Assembly: GCA_036435485.1 (NCBI GenBank)
Contig: CM071597.1
Span: 7,681,881-7,745,880, forward strand
From: Saposhnikovia divaricata
Taxonomy: Eukaryota; Streptophyta; Magnoliopsida; Apiales; Apiaceae
Reading direction: 5' to 3'
Length of the DNA stretch: 64,000 nt
The notes under the pieces were generated by a model that did not search any database, had not been told where the DNA came from, and was given only the letters and a program-made list of their open reading frames with translations. Below are positions 48,991 to 58,410 of the stretch, in pieces (the first letter of the stretch is position 1; each line of letters begins with the position of its first letter). Position numbers and translations under genes: made by a program.

Positions 48991-49569
48991 TAGAATCCTT
49001 ACAAACTCTATTTTCTAAGAGATATCCACTTAATCACGTCTCCTGGAAATACTGGACTCTGAACCCAGAAAGCTTGCCAGCTTGCTGTCTGTACACAATA
49101 CAAACTCTGCCAGTGTTTTGCTTAGAAATAAGTAGGGGTGTACAAAACCGATCCAAACCGACCAATCCGATCCAAACCAACCTTTTTTCGCCCGATCCAA
49201 ACCGAATTTTTTTAAACCGAAATGTATTTGGATTGAAAAATATTAAACCCGGTTTAAATGGATTGGGTATGGGTTTCGATTTTTTTACCCGAACCAACCC
49301 AACCCGATTAAAAATAATAAAGTTTAATTAAAAAAATAAAATAATTAGGCTGATAAAATGTTCCAGACTTCTAGACTCCAGTAACAATTATACTTGTACA
49401 TGTAATGTTGGCCCAATACATAAGCCCATTAGTAGTCATGACCCATAACCCGTAAATAATAACCTAAATTGCTAAACCCTAAGAGTATAAATCCAGACTA
49501 AAACTCATATTCAGTCTAAACAAGTAAACAACTAGCCGCACTACGCCACAACGCACAAAATTCACTGAA

Positions 49570-52500
49570 ATGGAAGATATAACTCCAAATCTCGTCCCAA
49601 ACACCCCAAATCCCATCCCAAATACAACCCCAAATCCCATCCCAAATACAACCCCAAATCTCGTCCCAAACACCACTCCTATTGAGCTTAAATCGCCTAA
49701 AAAAGAAGACGATGATGACCCACTCACACAAAAGAGGAAACCTACGAGGACATCTGATGTTTGGGAGCATTTCACTAAAATCAAAGGTGGAAATCCAAAT
49801 AATCCCAGATGCGTTTGTAAATATTGTGGGGCTTATTATGCTTTTCCAAGTGTTAATGGCACTAGCAGTTTATGGGCTCACTTCAAAAAATGCAAGAGAA
49901 ATCCGGAAAAGGTGTTGGATAAGAAGCAACAATTACTTAGCTTTAAAAAGGAGAAAGGTGGAGCTTCGAATTTGTTGGCGGTTACATTTAACAAGGTGAG
50001 ATGCCGGAATGCATTGGCTAAATTTGTGGTGAAGGACGAGCAAGCTTTCAAAGTTGTGGAGGGGGAAGGTTTCAAGGAGCTTGTACAAGAATTACAACCT
50101 ATGTTTGTTGTTCCTAGTAGAGTAACCATTGCTAGGGATGTACATCACTTGTATTTTAAAGAGAGGGCAAGGCTGATGGAAGTGCTTACTACCACTGGCC
50201 AAAGAGTATGTTTAACAAGTGATTGCTGGACATCTAGAACGCAAATGTCTTATATGTGTCTCACTGCCCATTATGTTGATTCTGATTGGAAATTACAAAA
50301 AACGATTATAAATTTTTGTCAAATTTCGAATCACAAAGGCGATACCATTGGTAAGGCAATTGATAGTTGTTTGCTTGGTTGGAAAATAGAAAAGGTGCTT
50401 ACGGTGACTCTTGACAACGCTTCAGCTAATAAAAACGCTGCTGCGTTTGTTAAAAGACGGGTGAATGCTTGGAAGGGGGATGTTCTTGGTGGCGAGAATA
50501 TGCATATGAGGTGTGGAGCTCACATTGTCAATTTGATTGTAAATGATGGCCTAAAAGAGATGCACGATTCGATAGCTACAATTAGAAATAGTGTGAGGTA
50601 CATTAGGTCATCACCAGCAAGGTTGCAAAAATTCAGAATCTGTGCAGAGAAAGAGAAAATTGAATACAAGGGAGGGCTGGTTCTGGATGTGCAAACCAGG
50701 TGGAACTCGACTTATATGATGTTAGATGTGGCTTTGAAATTCGAAAAGGCATTTGCAAGGTATGAGGAAGAGGATGATAAATTTGTGAGTTACTTCATGG
50801 AACAAGAAAATGGAAAGAAGAGGATCGGGCCTCCTATTCCTACTGACTGGCAAGCTGCTTCTCTCTTTGTCAAATTTTTAGCTACTTTTTATGAAGTCAC
50901 TCTTAAGTTTAATAGCACTTTACATGTAACTTCCAATAATTTTTATCATGAGATATGTGAAGTTCATACTATTTTGAGTGACCTGGCTTCTAGTAGGGAC
51001 CCTTTGTTATCATCAATGGCTGGGAGCATGAAACGGAAATACGATAAATATTGGGGAAATCCAGAGGACATCAACCCTCTATTGTTTATAGCTGTTGTAC
51101 TTGATCCACGCTACAAGATGAAGTATTTGAAGTATTGTTTCGAAAGTATCTATAATGCTGAATTGGTTGCAACAATTGTGATGAAGGTGGAGTCATTGCT
51201 TCAACAATTGTATGTTGCTTATGCTGGTGATGGCGAAGCCTCCAAGGTAACACTTTTGAGTTTAAGCTCGATTTGTTTTAGTTATCTGTTTGTAATGAAT
51301 TATGTTATCATGGTTAATAATGATTGTTATTAGCTGAGATTTCTATAAGGTTAATTTTAGTTGAGATTTGATGTGTTGTTGGTGCTGAATACAGGGCAAG
51401 GTAGATAATTTTTAAGTAGTTAACTAGGGTAGACGATGTCTGAATAACATGCTAGTCTAGATACCATGAGGTTGATGCAACTTGAGTACAAATTTGAGTT
51501 CATTGGTTGGTTGGAAATACTGATTTTGATTACAAACTTCTCTGCTATTATTAAATAACATTAACTAATGGGCTATTTTGTTTTTGGTTGCCGTCTCAAG
51601 GCTCTATTATATGTATGTAGTTCTTGATTCTATTACTTTGTGCATTAGCCTCTCTTTTTTAGTATGTTATAGTTTTGTACCAGAATGCATGCGATGTGGA
51701 TGTGAGTTTGGTGTATGATGTTATTTAATTTATATGTTTGATCTCATACTAGGTATTGTAAACCTGTACCTTCCTGGTTTTATACTCTTTTTTGAGCTAC
51801 ATCTGTAAAGGACTTATGTGTAATGTTAAGCTTGAAGATTTTTCAAAATTTAGTGGACTAAGTAAATGGGAACAAAGAAGGTCATGCTGGGCGTGATGTC
51901 GTTGTTGTTTAGTAGATGGGAACAGTATATGCCAATGAATGAGATAATGTTGTTAAAATACTTTCAAGCAAGCACAATAACTAAATCAGCATTGGGTAAA
52001 ATTATGTCACAATAAATTACTTAAAACACAGTAATATATGCATCTCTTTTAGCTGTTACTAGACCTTTTACCTGTTACTAGACCTGTTAACTGTTAAGTT
52101 AACTCGCAAAAATCTGAAGTGTTAATTCCTTTATTGTTCCTTTGTTTATATTTCTGCAGTAATCTGAATGAAATGAGCACCTGTTTGCAGTTTTGGTCGA
52201 TGATCTGTTTTAAAATTCTGTGTATGTATGATTTCTTGCAACCAAAGTGCTTAAATGCAGCTGGTTTTCTATGTGATTCTGCATATTCCATCCATTTTAA
52301 TGAGCCATCATGTGTGGGGCATTATTTTTCCTGTTCCATAAATTTCTTTTACTCAAGCTGCTTTCTTTATGCTGAACATAAGATGTTGTATGCAAGTCAA
52401 TCAAATTGTCAAACCATAAGCATAGACTCCAGGTCTGGTACTTTATTTTAATTCCTTCCATATAAATGTCTGCTATTTGATTTAACAGAATATCCGTCCA

Positions 52501-53206
52501 CACCATGAAATCCTGCATCGTAGTGAAGTGATAGGAGCTTACATGTATAGTTGCTAACTATGCCTTCGTTTTGTCTGTAACAGGCTAATCAAAGCCAAAA
52601 AAATACCTGATGTTTGTAATGAAACAAATAAGAGGAGGCTACTGGAAGGCTACTTGCATCAACAAAAAATGGATACTACTGAAAAGAAGAATGATGTTGA
52701 TCGCTACTTGATTGAAGAACCACTTAATCCTATGACCTCTTCTTTTGATATTTTAATTTGGTGGAAGGAGAATTCTGAAAGGTATAAAATTTTATCAATG
52801 ATTGCTAGAGATGTACTTGCTATTCAGGTTTCTACCGTTGCTTCCGAATCTGCCTTTAGTACTAGTGGTCGTGTTCTGGACCCGTTCCGGAGTTCTTTGA
52901 GTCCGAAAATGGTGGAGGCATTGGTTTGTACTCAAAGTTGGTTGAAAGGTCAGCAAGGGGGACTGAAATTGGACAACTATATTAATGAAATGCATGCTTA
53001 CGAGTTTCTTGAAGAAGGTATTTGTTATCTAATAACTCATATAGATCAATTGATTTTCAGATTTGTAATTTTCTTGCAATTTTTACTTCTAGCAAGGTAG
53101 TCTGAAAAACATTTAATTTTTTTATTTTGTAGACAATGCTGAGATGAAGGACCATGGTGAGAAGAGCAAGGTCAAGAAAAGCATCATTATCGACATTGAT
53201 GAATGA
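49570..53206 (+). pseudogene. hAT transposase (BED zinc finger, RICESLEEPER-like), one homopolymer frameshift
   Basis: Exon 1 is 49570-51246 (donor AAG/GTAACA); exon 2 is 52584-53017 (acceptor TGTAACAG, donor GAAG/GTATTT); exon 3 is 53133-53206, ending KSIIIDIDE. Residues 1-40 hold a Pro/Asn repeat. The BED finger follows (SDVWEHFTKI, CKYCGAYYAF, SLWAHFKKC), then the RNase H-like hAT core (LTSDCWTSRTQMSYMCLTAH, LTVTLDNASANKNA, HMRCGAHIVNLIV, DVQTRWNSTYMML), and in exon 2 the hATC dimerisation region (WWKENSERYKILSMIARDVL, VSTVASESAFSTSGRV). Splicing keeps phase 0 into exon 2, but the A7 run at 52597-52603 then gives an early TGA; one base fewer would restore continuity. It is either a single-base lesion or a homopolymer error. 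The 1.3-kb intron has no coding content. Confidence 0.92.
49588..49680 (+). repeat. Coding 24-bp minisatellite in the hAT transposase
   Basis: About four units of the type AATCCCATCCCAAATACAAC plus CCCA, giving repeated NPIPNTTP peptides just before the BED finger. The first unit is 3 bp shorter. Confidence 0.9.
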
Positions 53207-54499
53207 TTCATCAATGTAGTATGTAGTTTTATGTTTCTGTTCAAACATAAAAACTATGTTCATGTTCAATATTTAATCAATCTTTTGCTGTGTAATAACT
53301 TAAATATTTGAGACTTATTTGAGATGGGTATGTACTGCTATGTTTAATTTATTTTGACTTTTTCAGTTTATTATTAGTAGTTTAGTACTTGTTGTTAAAT
53401 AAAAAAATGTTTTATATATTTATTAACCCGATCACTCCGACCCGAACCGATCCAAACCGAAACACCTTAAATGGGTTGGATTACAAATTTTATTTTTATA
53501 AGTTGGTTTGAAAATTTAAAAACCCGATTTGATTGGTTTGGATAAATTCTCTTAACCCGCCCAACCTGAACCGTGTACACCCCTAGAAATAAGACAAATA
53601 AAAACCCTGCAAAACAATGTTAATCCAATATACTATAACCAGTTTGCTAACTAGGGTTTAAAAAATATAGAATATTTTTTATGCTAGATCCAACATTTTT
53701 CATCTATTTATTTTGTGATCTAACGATTCTTATTTATTTTATCGTATTGAAGACCAGACTACCAACTACCAAAGTTTTGGACAAAATCACACTTACACTT
53801 ATTATTAAAACTGTATTTTATTGTTAGTAGGACTATTTTCAAATAATATGAAGGGTATTTAGATAATAAAACGAATCTAAGTAGCTTTCATAAATCGAAT
53901 AGAATTTTTTATGTAAAAAATCATCAATTTCTTCTTTCTTTTGTTTCTACATAATTTTAATTGGAAAACAATTGATAAACCATCACTAAATTAAAGATTA
54001 TTTTGTTAATTTCATGTGGACCGTAAAATCGTCCAAATCAAATTTTAAGAATTCAAGATAGAGCACAAATATTAAATTGAACCTGTAAAATCTTATATAT
54101 ATCAATTTTTTAACCATAGTTTGATATGTTAATTAATAACATATAAAAATTTAAAAAGTTAATATAATTAAAAATATGAAAAAAGAGCCGTTGCACGGGT
54201 TATAAGCTAATATGATTTAAATCATTAACATGCACTTTTTCGTATTTCAATATAAATACACTTTTTACTTTAAATGTTAAAATATAAAATATTTTTTATG
54301 CTAGATCCAACATTTTTCTTCTATTTATTTTAAGATCTAACGGTTCATATTTATTTTGTCGTATTAAGGACCAGAGTACCGACTTCCAAAGTTTTGGACA
54401 AAATCTCCTTACACTTATTACTAAAATTGTATTTGTTTGTTAGTACAACTATATTCAAATAATAAGAAGGTTATATTGATAATCAAAACGAAATATAAG

Positions 54500-55025
54500 G
54501 GGTTAAATATCATAGTGGCCACTATAGTGAAGATCATAAATCACTTTATTCATCGATCTTAATGGGGTGTCATTTGAATCATTAAAGTAATAATTAATAT
54601 CAAATGGATACCTTTAAATATACGTTCGAAAATTAAAAGTAATTTTTCGGAAAAATTGCTAAATTCCAATATTTCAGATAATAGATTTAGATTTTAAAGA
54701 ATTTATTTGCTATTTATTTTTAGTTTTTAGTTATTTTCTTTAATTTGATTAAAAATAAATAGTAAATAATTATTTTTAAAATCCAAATAAATTATCTAAA
54801 ATATTAGAATTAATAACTTTTGATTTGGTTGCGGTTGCATTCAAGAAAAATCTGCAACAATAATAAAAGATTATTTTACTTTTCAAACACATATTTTTTT
54901 TTTTTGCTAAATCAAACACATATTCAAAGGTATGTATTTGATATTTATTATGATTTTAGTGATTCAAATCATACCCATTAAGATCAATGAGCAAAGTGAT
55001 ACATGAGTTTCACTTAAGTGATCAC
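54500..55025. mobile_element. MULE-type MITE in the old Helitron
   Basis: 526 bp with long imperfect inverted ends (CACTTTATTCATCGATCTTA and reversed CACTTTGCTCATTGATCTTA) and near-identical 9-bp flanks AAATATAAG / AAATATAAT (54491-54499, 55026-55034). The related Helitron at 47833-48990 has the empty site (AATATAAGTAGATTTC, inverted). Confidence 0.8.
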
Positions 55026-55229
55026 AAATATAATTAGATTTCCTAAATCGAATAGAATTTTCAATGTAAAAAATCGTAAATTTCATCACTATTTTGTTTC
55101 TTGATAGTTTTAATTGGAGAATAATTGTTAAATCGTCACTAAATTAAAATTTATTTTGTTAATTTCACAGTAAAATCGTTCAAAACAAATTTTAATAATT
55201 CAAGATAAAATACGTAGTAAATTGAACGT

Positions 55230-55236
55230 GTAAAAG

Positions 55237-55269
<33 letters not shown>
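55230..55269. repeat. (TA)n microsatellite
   Basis: Uninterrupted TA dinucleotides of roughly 34 bp, near the 3' end of the old Helitron. Confidence 0.9.
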
Positions 55270-55271
<2 letters not shown>

Positions 55272-55370
55272 ATTTTTAATAATAATTTGATATGTAAACT
55301 AATTATAAATAACTATTAAAAAATTAATATAATAATAAATATTAAAAAAAACAGTATGTTACCCGGGTTA

Positions 55371-56273
55371 TAAAGATCCCAATCAAAACACAAAAACACA
55401 AAATCCGGTAGTTTGATATCCCAAAAATTAGCTAGCTTTGATGCTGTATACTAATAAAACTATCCTTGTCTCACACGTCACACGTCTGTGATTGAAGTCA
55501 AACCTGGTCAATTTTAATTAGTAAAAAAATTAAAGAAAAAGAATCATGTAAAATTTCTAAGAAAAATTATCAAAAATACTAATACTTACAAAAATACGGC
55601 TTATAATCAAAATTAATCAAGTGCAACTTGTTTTTATGAAAAAATAATTAAAATTATTTTTGGTTGCGCAGCAGATTGCAATCAGTTGCTTTTGGTTGCA
55701 AATCGTATTTTCGCAAATTTTTTAAAAAAAATATATTTTTGCAATTATTTCAAAAAAAATTGTATTTTTACAAAAATGTAAAAGTATTTTTACAAAAAAA
55801 TATATTCTATTATAGGTATTTTTGAAAAATATTCAATTTCTAATTTATTCAACCATCCAGCATTTAATATATGTAATTTGTAACTAATCGTTGACCCAAA
55901 AAAATGATACAAAACCACGCTTTGTTCATTTTTTGGAAATACATTTTTTAATATTATGATAATTGTTAGTATTTAGAAAGATATTTTTTTTGTTTTTTTG
56001 TGTCAGGAAAATTTAATATTCTTTTAAAAGAGGAATTTTCTAAGAAAAGTCACAATTTCCCCTTTCAAAATGGAAACATATTTTTTGAAATAATTTTTTT
56101 ACATAATAACAAAATTATCCAAAAAAGTTTTACCAAAAATATTTTTAGAAAATATATTACATGAATATATTTTTTAGGAGAACAAGATTATAGAAAGTAA
56201 AATTATTTTTTTACAAACAAATTTAAAATACTTTTCATGGTAATTACTAATTGGATTAAAGACGGTAAAAAGC
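55371..56273. other. AT-rich intergenic region, no gene
   Basis: Non-coding. Words such as ACAAAAATACGGC and TTGCAATCAG with GGTTGC occur here near 55590-55710 and in related form near 20760-20815, so it probably contains an old dispersed repeat. Long A and T runs. Confidence 0.5.
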
Positions 56274-56529
56274 GTTTTCCCAATTAGATTGTGATTCGGA
56301 AGATTTGGAAGTTTTCCCATTCAGATTGTGATTAGGAATGGCAAGTCTTCATCAGTGCGCGTGTATATATACATGACGGGAGGGGGGATAAACGCATAAT
56401 CTCTCTCATAATATCTCTGTCTCTCTCGATCTCATCTCTACTTTCCCTCTCTGTGATAAAATTAAAATCTCCTCTCTTCTTTCTCTCTCTATATGATAAA
56501 ATCTCTTTGTGATTGAATTGTAACTGGTG
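56274..56529 (+). promoter_or_regulatory. Promoter and CT-rich leader of the intact NAC gene
   Basis: A 27-bp imperfect direct repeat (GTTTTCCCAATTAGATTGTG at 56274, GTTTTCCCATTCAGATTGTG at 56311) is followed by a TATA box TATATATA near 56363 and a (CT)n-rich leader at about 56399-56505. ATG at 56530 follows GTAACTGGTG. Copies A and D share the TATA and CT-leader layout. Confidence 0.6.
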
Positions 56530-57516
56530 ATGGCTAATTTAGCTCCTGGATTCCGGTTTTGTCCTACCGATGAAGAGCTCATTATTGAGTACTTGAAGCC
56601 CAAGGTTCTTGGAGACAATTGGTGCAACTTTATCCCAACTGTGAAAGTGTATGGTCCAAAATCGACTCCATGGCAATTGTTTGATGTGAACAACGATAAA
56701 TCTTGGACTGATTCTCCTCAAGCTACATTAAAGGAGAAGTATTTGTACGTGTTTACTAAGCTATCTAAGTTACGTTGCTCGGAGAGTAGTAATAAGGGGA
56801 GCATTAGAGAGAATACGGATAAAAAGGCTGGCTGTGGAACCTGGAAAGCAAGAACAAAGAGGAAACCGATCAAGGGTCAGAAGGATAATGTTGTCATTGG
56901 GGAGCAGCGAATGCTTGTGTTTGTGATTAACAAAGTTGGTGATCAGTTTGATCTTGGGAAGGCAGGGCACTTTAGAATGCATGAATACTCATTATCTGGG
57001 ATCAATAAGGGCCTTAAATCTGCTGATGGTGATGATATTGTTCTCTGTAAGATCACGTTCAGTGCTTCTAAGGAACCTGTTTTTATATTGGATTCCAAAA
57101 GTACTAATCATGGTCCAACAAAAAGAGGTAAGGGTCAAGACAGAAAACAGAACAAGGAGATTCTTGAGAAGAGTGGTAGGGATAACCTTGAGGGAAACAT
57201 GAATTCAACATCAACAACTGGGGTTGAGATAAATAGCGGTGTTGCTGAAAATATTGAGGGCAGTGAGTGTTTAACTGCAGAAAATTTGTTTGTGATGGAT
57301 TGTGGTGTTGGTGATTCCATGGATTATCTTGCTGCTGCCGATCAATTTGATGATGGTTCACTAGAGTTAATTGAGTCTGGTTGGGATTCCAGTTTTATGG
57401 ATGATTTCATGGGCTTGCTGAATTCTGAAGAAGGGGTAGTTGAGGATATTAGCCAACTTGGAAAGAGAAAAATTGAAGAGGAGAGTTTTTGTAGGAGTAA
57501 GAAGATGTGTTTTTGA
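56530..57516 (+). CDS. NAC domain transcription factor (single exon, intact)
   Basis: 328 residues from the ATG at 56530; an in-frame GTG three bases upstream is not a plausible plant start. NAC proteins are nuclear DNA-binding regulators that dimerise through the NAC domain. Subdomains in order: A, LAPGFRFCPTDEELIIEYLK (about 4-23); B/C, KSTPWQLFDV, KEKYLYVFTKLSKL, KKAGCGTWKARTKRK (about 98-112); D, GEQRMLVFVINKV; E, GHFRMHEYSLSGINKG (about 150-165). A basic Lys/Arg stretch near 200 is followed by an acidic, Ser-rich region with SSFMDDFMGLL, a plausible activation segment, and a KKMCF end shared in type with the copies at 19691 and 21596. Canonical WKATG and YFF motifs are changed, so it is a divergent NAC. 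Most NAC genes have introns; this one does not. It is the only full-length, unbroken host-type gene in the window. Confidence 0.92.
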   Translation: MANLAPGFRFCPTDEELIIEYLKPKVLGDNWCNFIPTVKVYGPKSTPWQLFDVNNDKSWTDSPQATLKEKYLYVFTKLSKLRCSESSNKGSIRENTDKKAGCGTWKARTKRKPIKGQKDNVVIGEQRMLVFVINKVGDQFDLGKAGHFRMHEYSLSGINKGLKSADGDDIVLCKITFSASKEPVFILDSKSTNHGPTKRGKGQDRKQNKEILEKSGRDNLEGNMNSTSTTGVEINSGVAENIEGSECLTAENLFVMDCGVGDSMDYLAAADQFDDGSLELIESGWDSSFMDDFMGLLNSEEGVVEDISQLGKRKIEEESFCRSKKMCF

Positions 57517-58000
57517 TCTTTGTTAGCGATAGCTTCGGATGTATGCATTCTAATGATCTGTTATTAACTACGAATCTCCTAGTTCTTTTTAGTCATGTTT
57601 GTTCAGTAGATTGGTTTTTCCTACATATGTATATAATTGACATATTATGTAAGGCAAAAGAAAAGATGTACAAATATTCTGGAAATATTTTGGATTTTTA
57701 AATATATGTATGCTTGCCTGGTATTTGCTGCTGCAAACTTTTGGGACTACTGTTTCTTCTTTTTTTGGCTAAATTTTGGGATTAGTGTTTCATAATCTGT
57801 GCTGAACACACAACAAATTAACTACACACATGCTGGTAATAGAAAAGTTAAGTTCTTTATGGTTAAAGGATTTAATACTTGCAAAAATGTCTGCATTACT
57901 TGTTTGCACATGATGCATTACAAAAGTTGGTTATTGTCATAATGATATCTCGTAATTATTTGCATTTGTCTCTGCCTTCATTACAAATTCAACTTGTAGT
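57517..58000. other. 3' flank of the NAC gene
   Basis: T-rich non-coding sequence. An AATATTTTGG stretch near 57685 and several AATAAA-like words could serve 3' end formation, but none is decisive. Absent from block A through its deletion. Confidence 0.4.
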
Positions 58001-58195
58001 TCAATATTCGAAGCCTTTTTTGGAATCCATTAACTCTTCATCTAGGAAGAAAAGGGAAGTTTTCCGGCCAAGAAGAGAAGTACAATTTACAAGCGCGCGA
58101 GAAGGCTGATAACTCCGAACAAAATGTCCAGATCCCCTTATGGCCACGAATGTCAAATTTTCATACTCAACTGCATATCCTCCCACCTTAAACAA
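58001..58195 (-). pseudogene. Serine carboxypeptidase-like last-exon fragment
   Basis: The minus strand reads VGGYAVEYENLTFVAIRGSG then HFVRSYQPSRAL before a TGA at 58001-58003. This is the conserved C-terminal segment of serine carboxypeptidases, with the catalytic His in the GSGH motif. The usual Pro after HFV is Arg and the normal FLxGKPLP tail is replaced by an unrelated KTSLFFLDEELMDSKKG. An AG at the exon edge near 58187 fits the usual intron position before VGGY. I find no other exons nearby. Secreted or vacuolar peptidases or acyltransferases in intact form; here an isolated, probably dead fragment between the NAC gene and APC2 copy C. Confidence 0.75.
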
Positions 58196-58410
58196 ATTCT
58201 TTAAAGAAATTAAACAATTTTTGACAATAGATGAAAGTGAGACTTTGTTAAAAAACTAGGACTTATGTTAGTGGTGGTCTTGAAACTCGATTTGAGTGAG
58301 ACCACAAGCCACAATGTGTTAGTGTAGATTCGTATGTGTTCCTCTACTTGAGAAGATCTCAGATCATATTTTACGTTCACCAATGTTATGCTGCTCTTTC
58401 TCTGATCTCA
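58196..58410. other. Short intergenic spacer between the SCPL fragment and APC2 copy C
   Basis: No coding signal. Includes the 3' flank of the APC2 copy on the minus strand. Confidence 0.4.

Larger units (their letters stand above)
49133..53585 (+). mobile_element. hAT transposon, complete ends, nearly intact transposase
   Basis: 4453 bp with perfect 8-bp duplications GAAATAAG (49125-49132, 53586-53593) and inverted ends TAGGGGTGTACA. Subterminal CCGATCCAAACCGA-type repeats occur at both ends (49147 onward; about 53435-53460). It carries a BED-finger transposase gene with three exons. It is inserted in the Sirevirus LTR; the other LTR shows the empty site. Sharp ends and the near-intact gene suggest a recent insertion. 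Confidence 0.95.
38345..53659 (-). mobile_element. Sirevirus-like Copia retrotransposon with gag, pol and a third ORF, heavily nested
   Basis: Read on the minus strand the order is LTR (53659-46800, interrupted), primer site TGGTATCAGAGC (46780-46791), gag, protease-integrase-RT-RNase H, a third ORF, the purine tract AAAAAGGGGGAGAT (39459-39472), then the other LTR (39458-38345). The outer 161 bp of the low-coordinate LTR is missing, so no target duplication can be seen. The high-coordinate LTR contains a Helitron (47833-48990) and a hAT transposon (49133-53585). The gag with a coiled coil, the extra ORF after pol and the LTRs of about 1.2 kb fit the SIRE/Sirevirus lineage. Coding regions carry stops and frameshifts, so it is inactive. 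Confidence 0.9.
46800..53659 (-). repeat. 5' LTR (element orientation), about 1.24 kb net, carrying two insertions
   Basis: LTR sequence is found at 46800-47832, 48991-49132 and 53594-53659. Between these lie the Helitron (47833-48990) and the hAT element with its duplicated 8 bp. Relative to the other LTR it also lost about 16 bp near 49112 and about 21 bp near 53651. The plus-strand end begins TGCACACCTAGAGGGGAGGG. Confidence 0.9.
30716..54212 (+). mobile_element. Helitron (H1), AT-rich, interrupted by two Copia elements
   Basis: The left end has the TATACTATATTATAAAAG type of start seen in plant Helitrons. The right end has the hairpin-like CCGTTGCACGGG followed by TTATAAGCTAA (CTRR-type terminus), then T. 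Interior pieces are 30716-31883, 36750-38347 and 53660-54212. They carry motifs shared with the Helitron at 47833-48990 (ATCCATAATTTTGG, AATAATCTCAACCGTCGAAT, GCTAGATCCAACATTTTT). No Rep/helicase ORF remains, so it is non-autonomous. The 5' end is less certain than the 3' end. Confidence 0.65.
30390..55366 (+). mobile_element. Older Helitron-like copy (H2), split by a younger Helitron
   Basis: 30390-30715 and 54213-55366 together match, in order, the inverse of the small Helitron at 47833-48990. The match breaks exactly where the younger Helitron is inserted (AATTATATA / TATGATTTAAATC). The right end, ACCCGGGTTATAAAG near 55350-55366, looks like a decayed Helitron 3' hairpin end. The left end is truncated. 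A MULE-type MITE is inserted at 54500-55025. Confidence 0.6.

Noticed and set aside
52119..52451. 110-codon open frame inside the hAT element
   Set aside because: It lies in the first intron of the transposase gene, is rich in Phe/Cys/Ser from T-rich DNA and matches nothing known.
56527..56529. GTG as the NAC start codon
   Set aside because: Plant nuclear genes start at ATG almost always; the ATG at 56530 aligns with copy A at 6891 and begins the conserved MANLAPGFRF.
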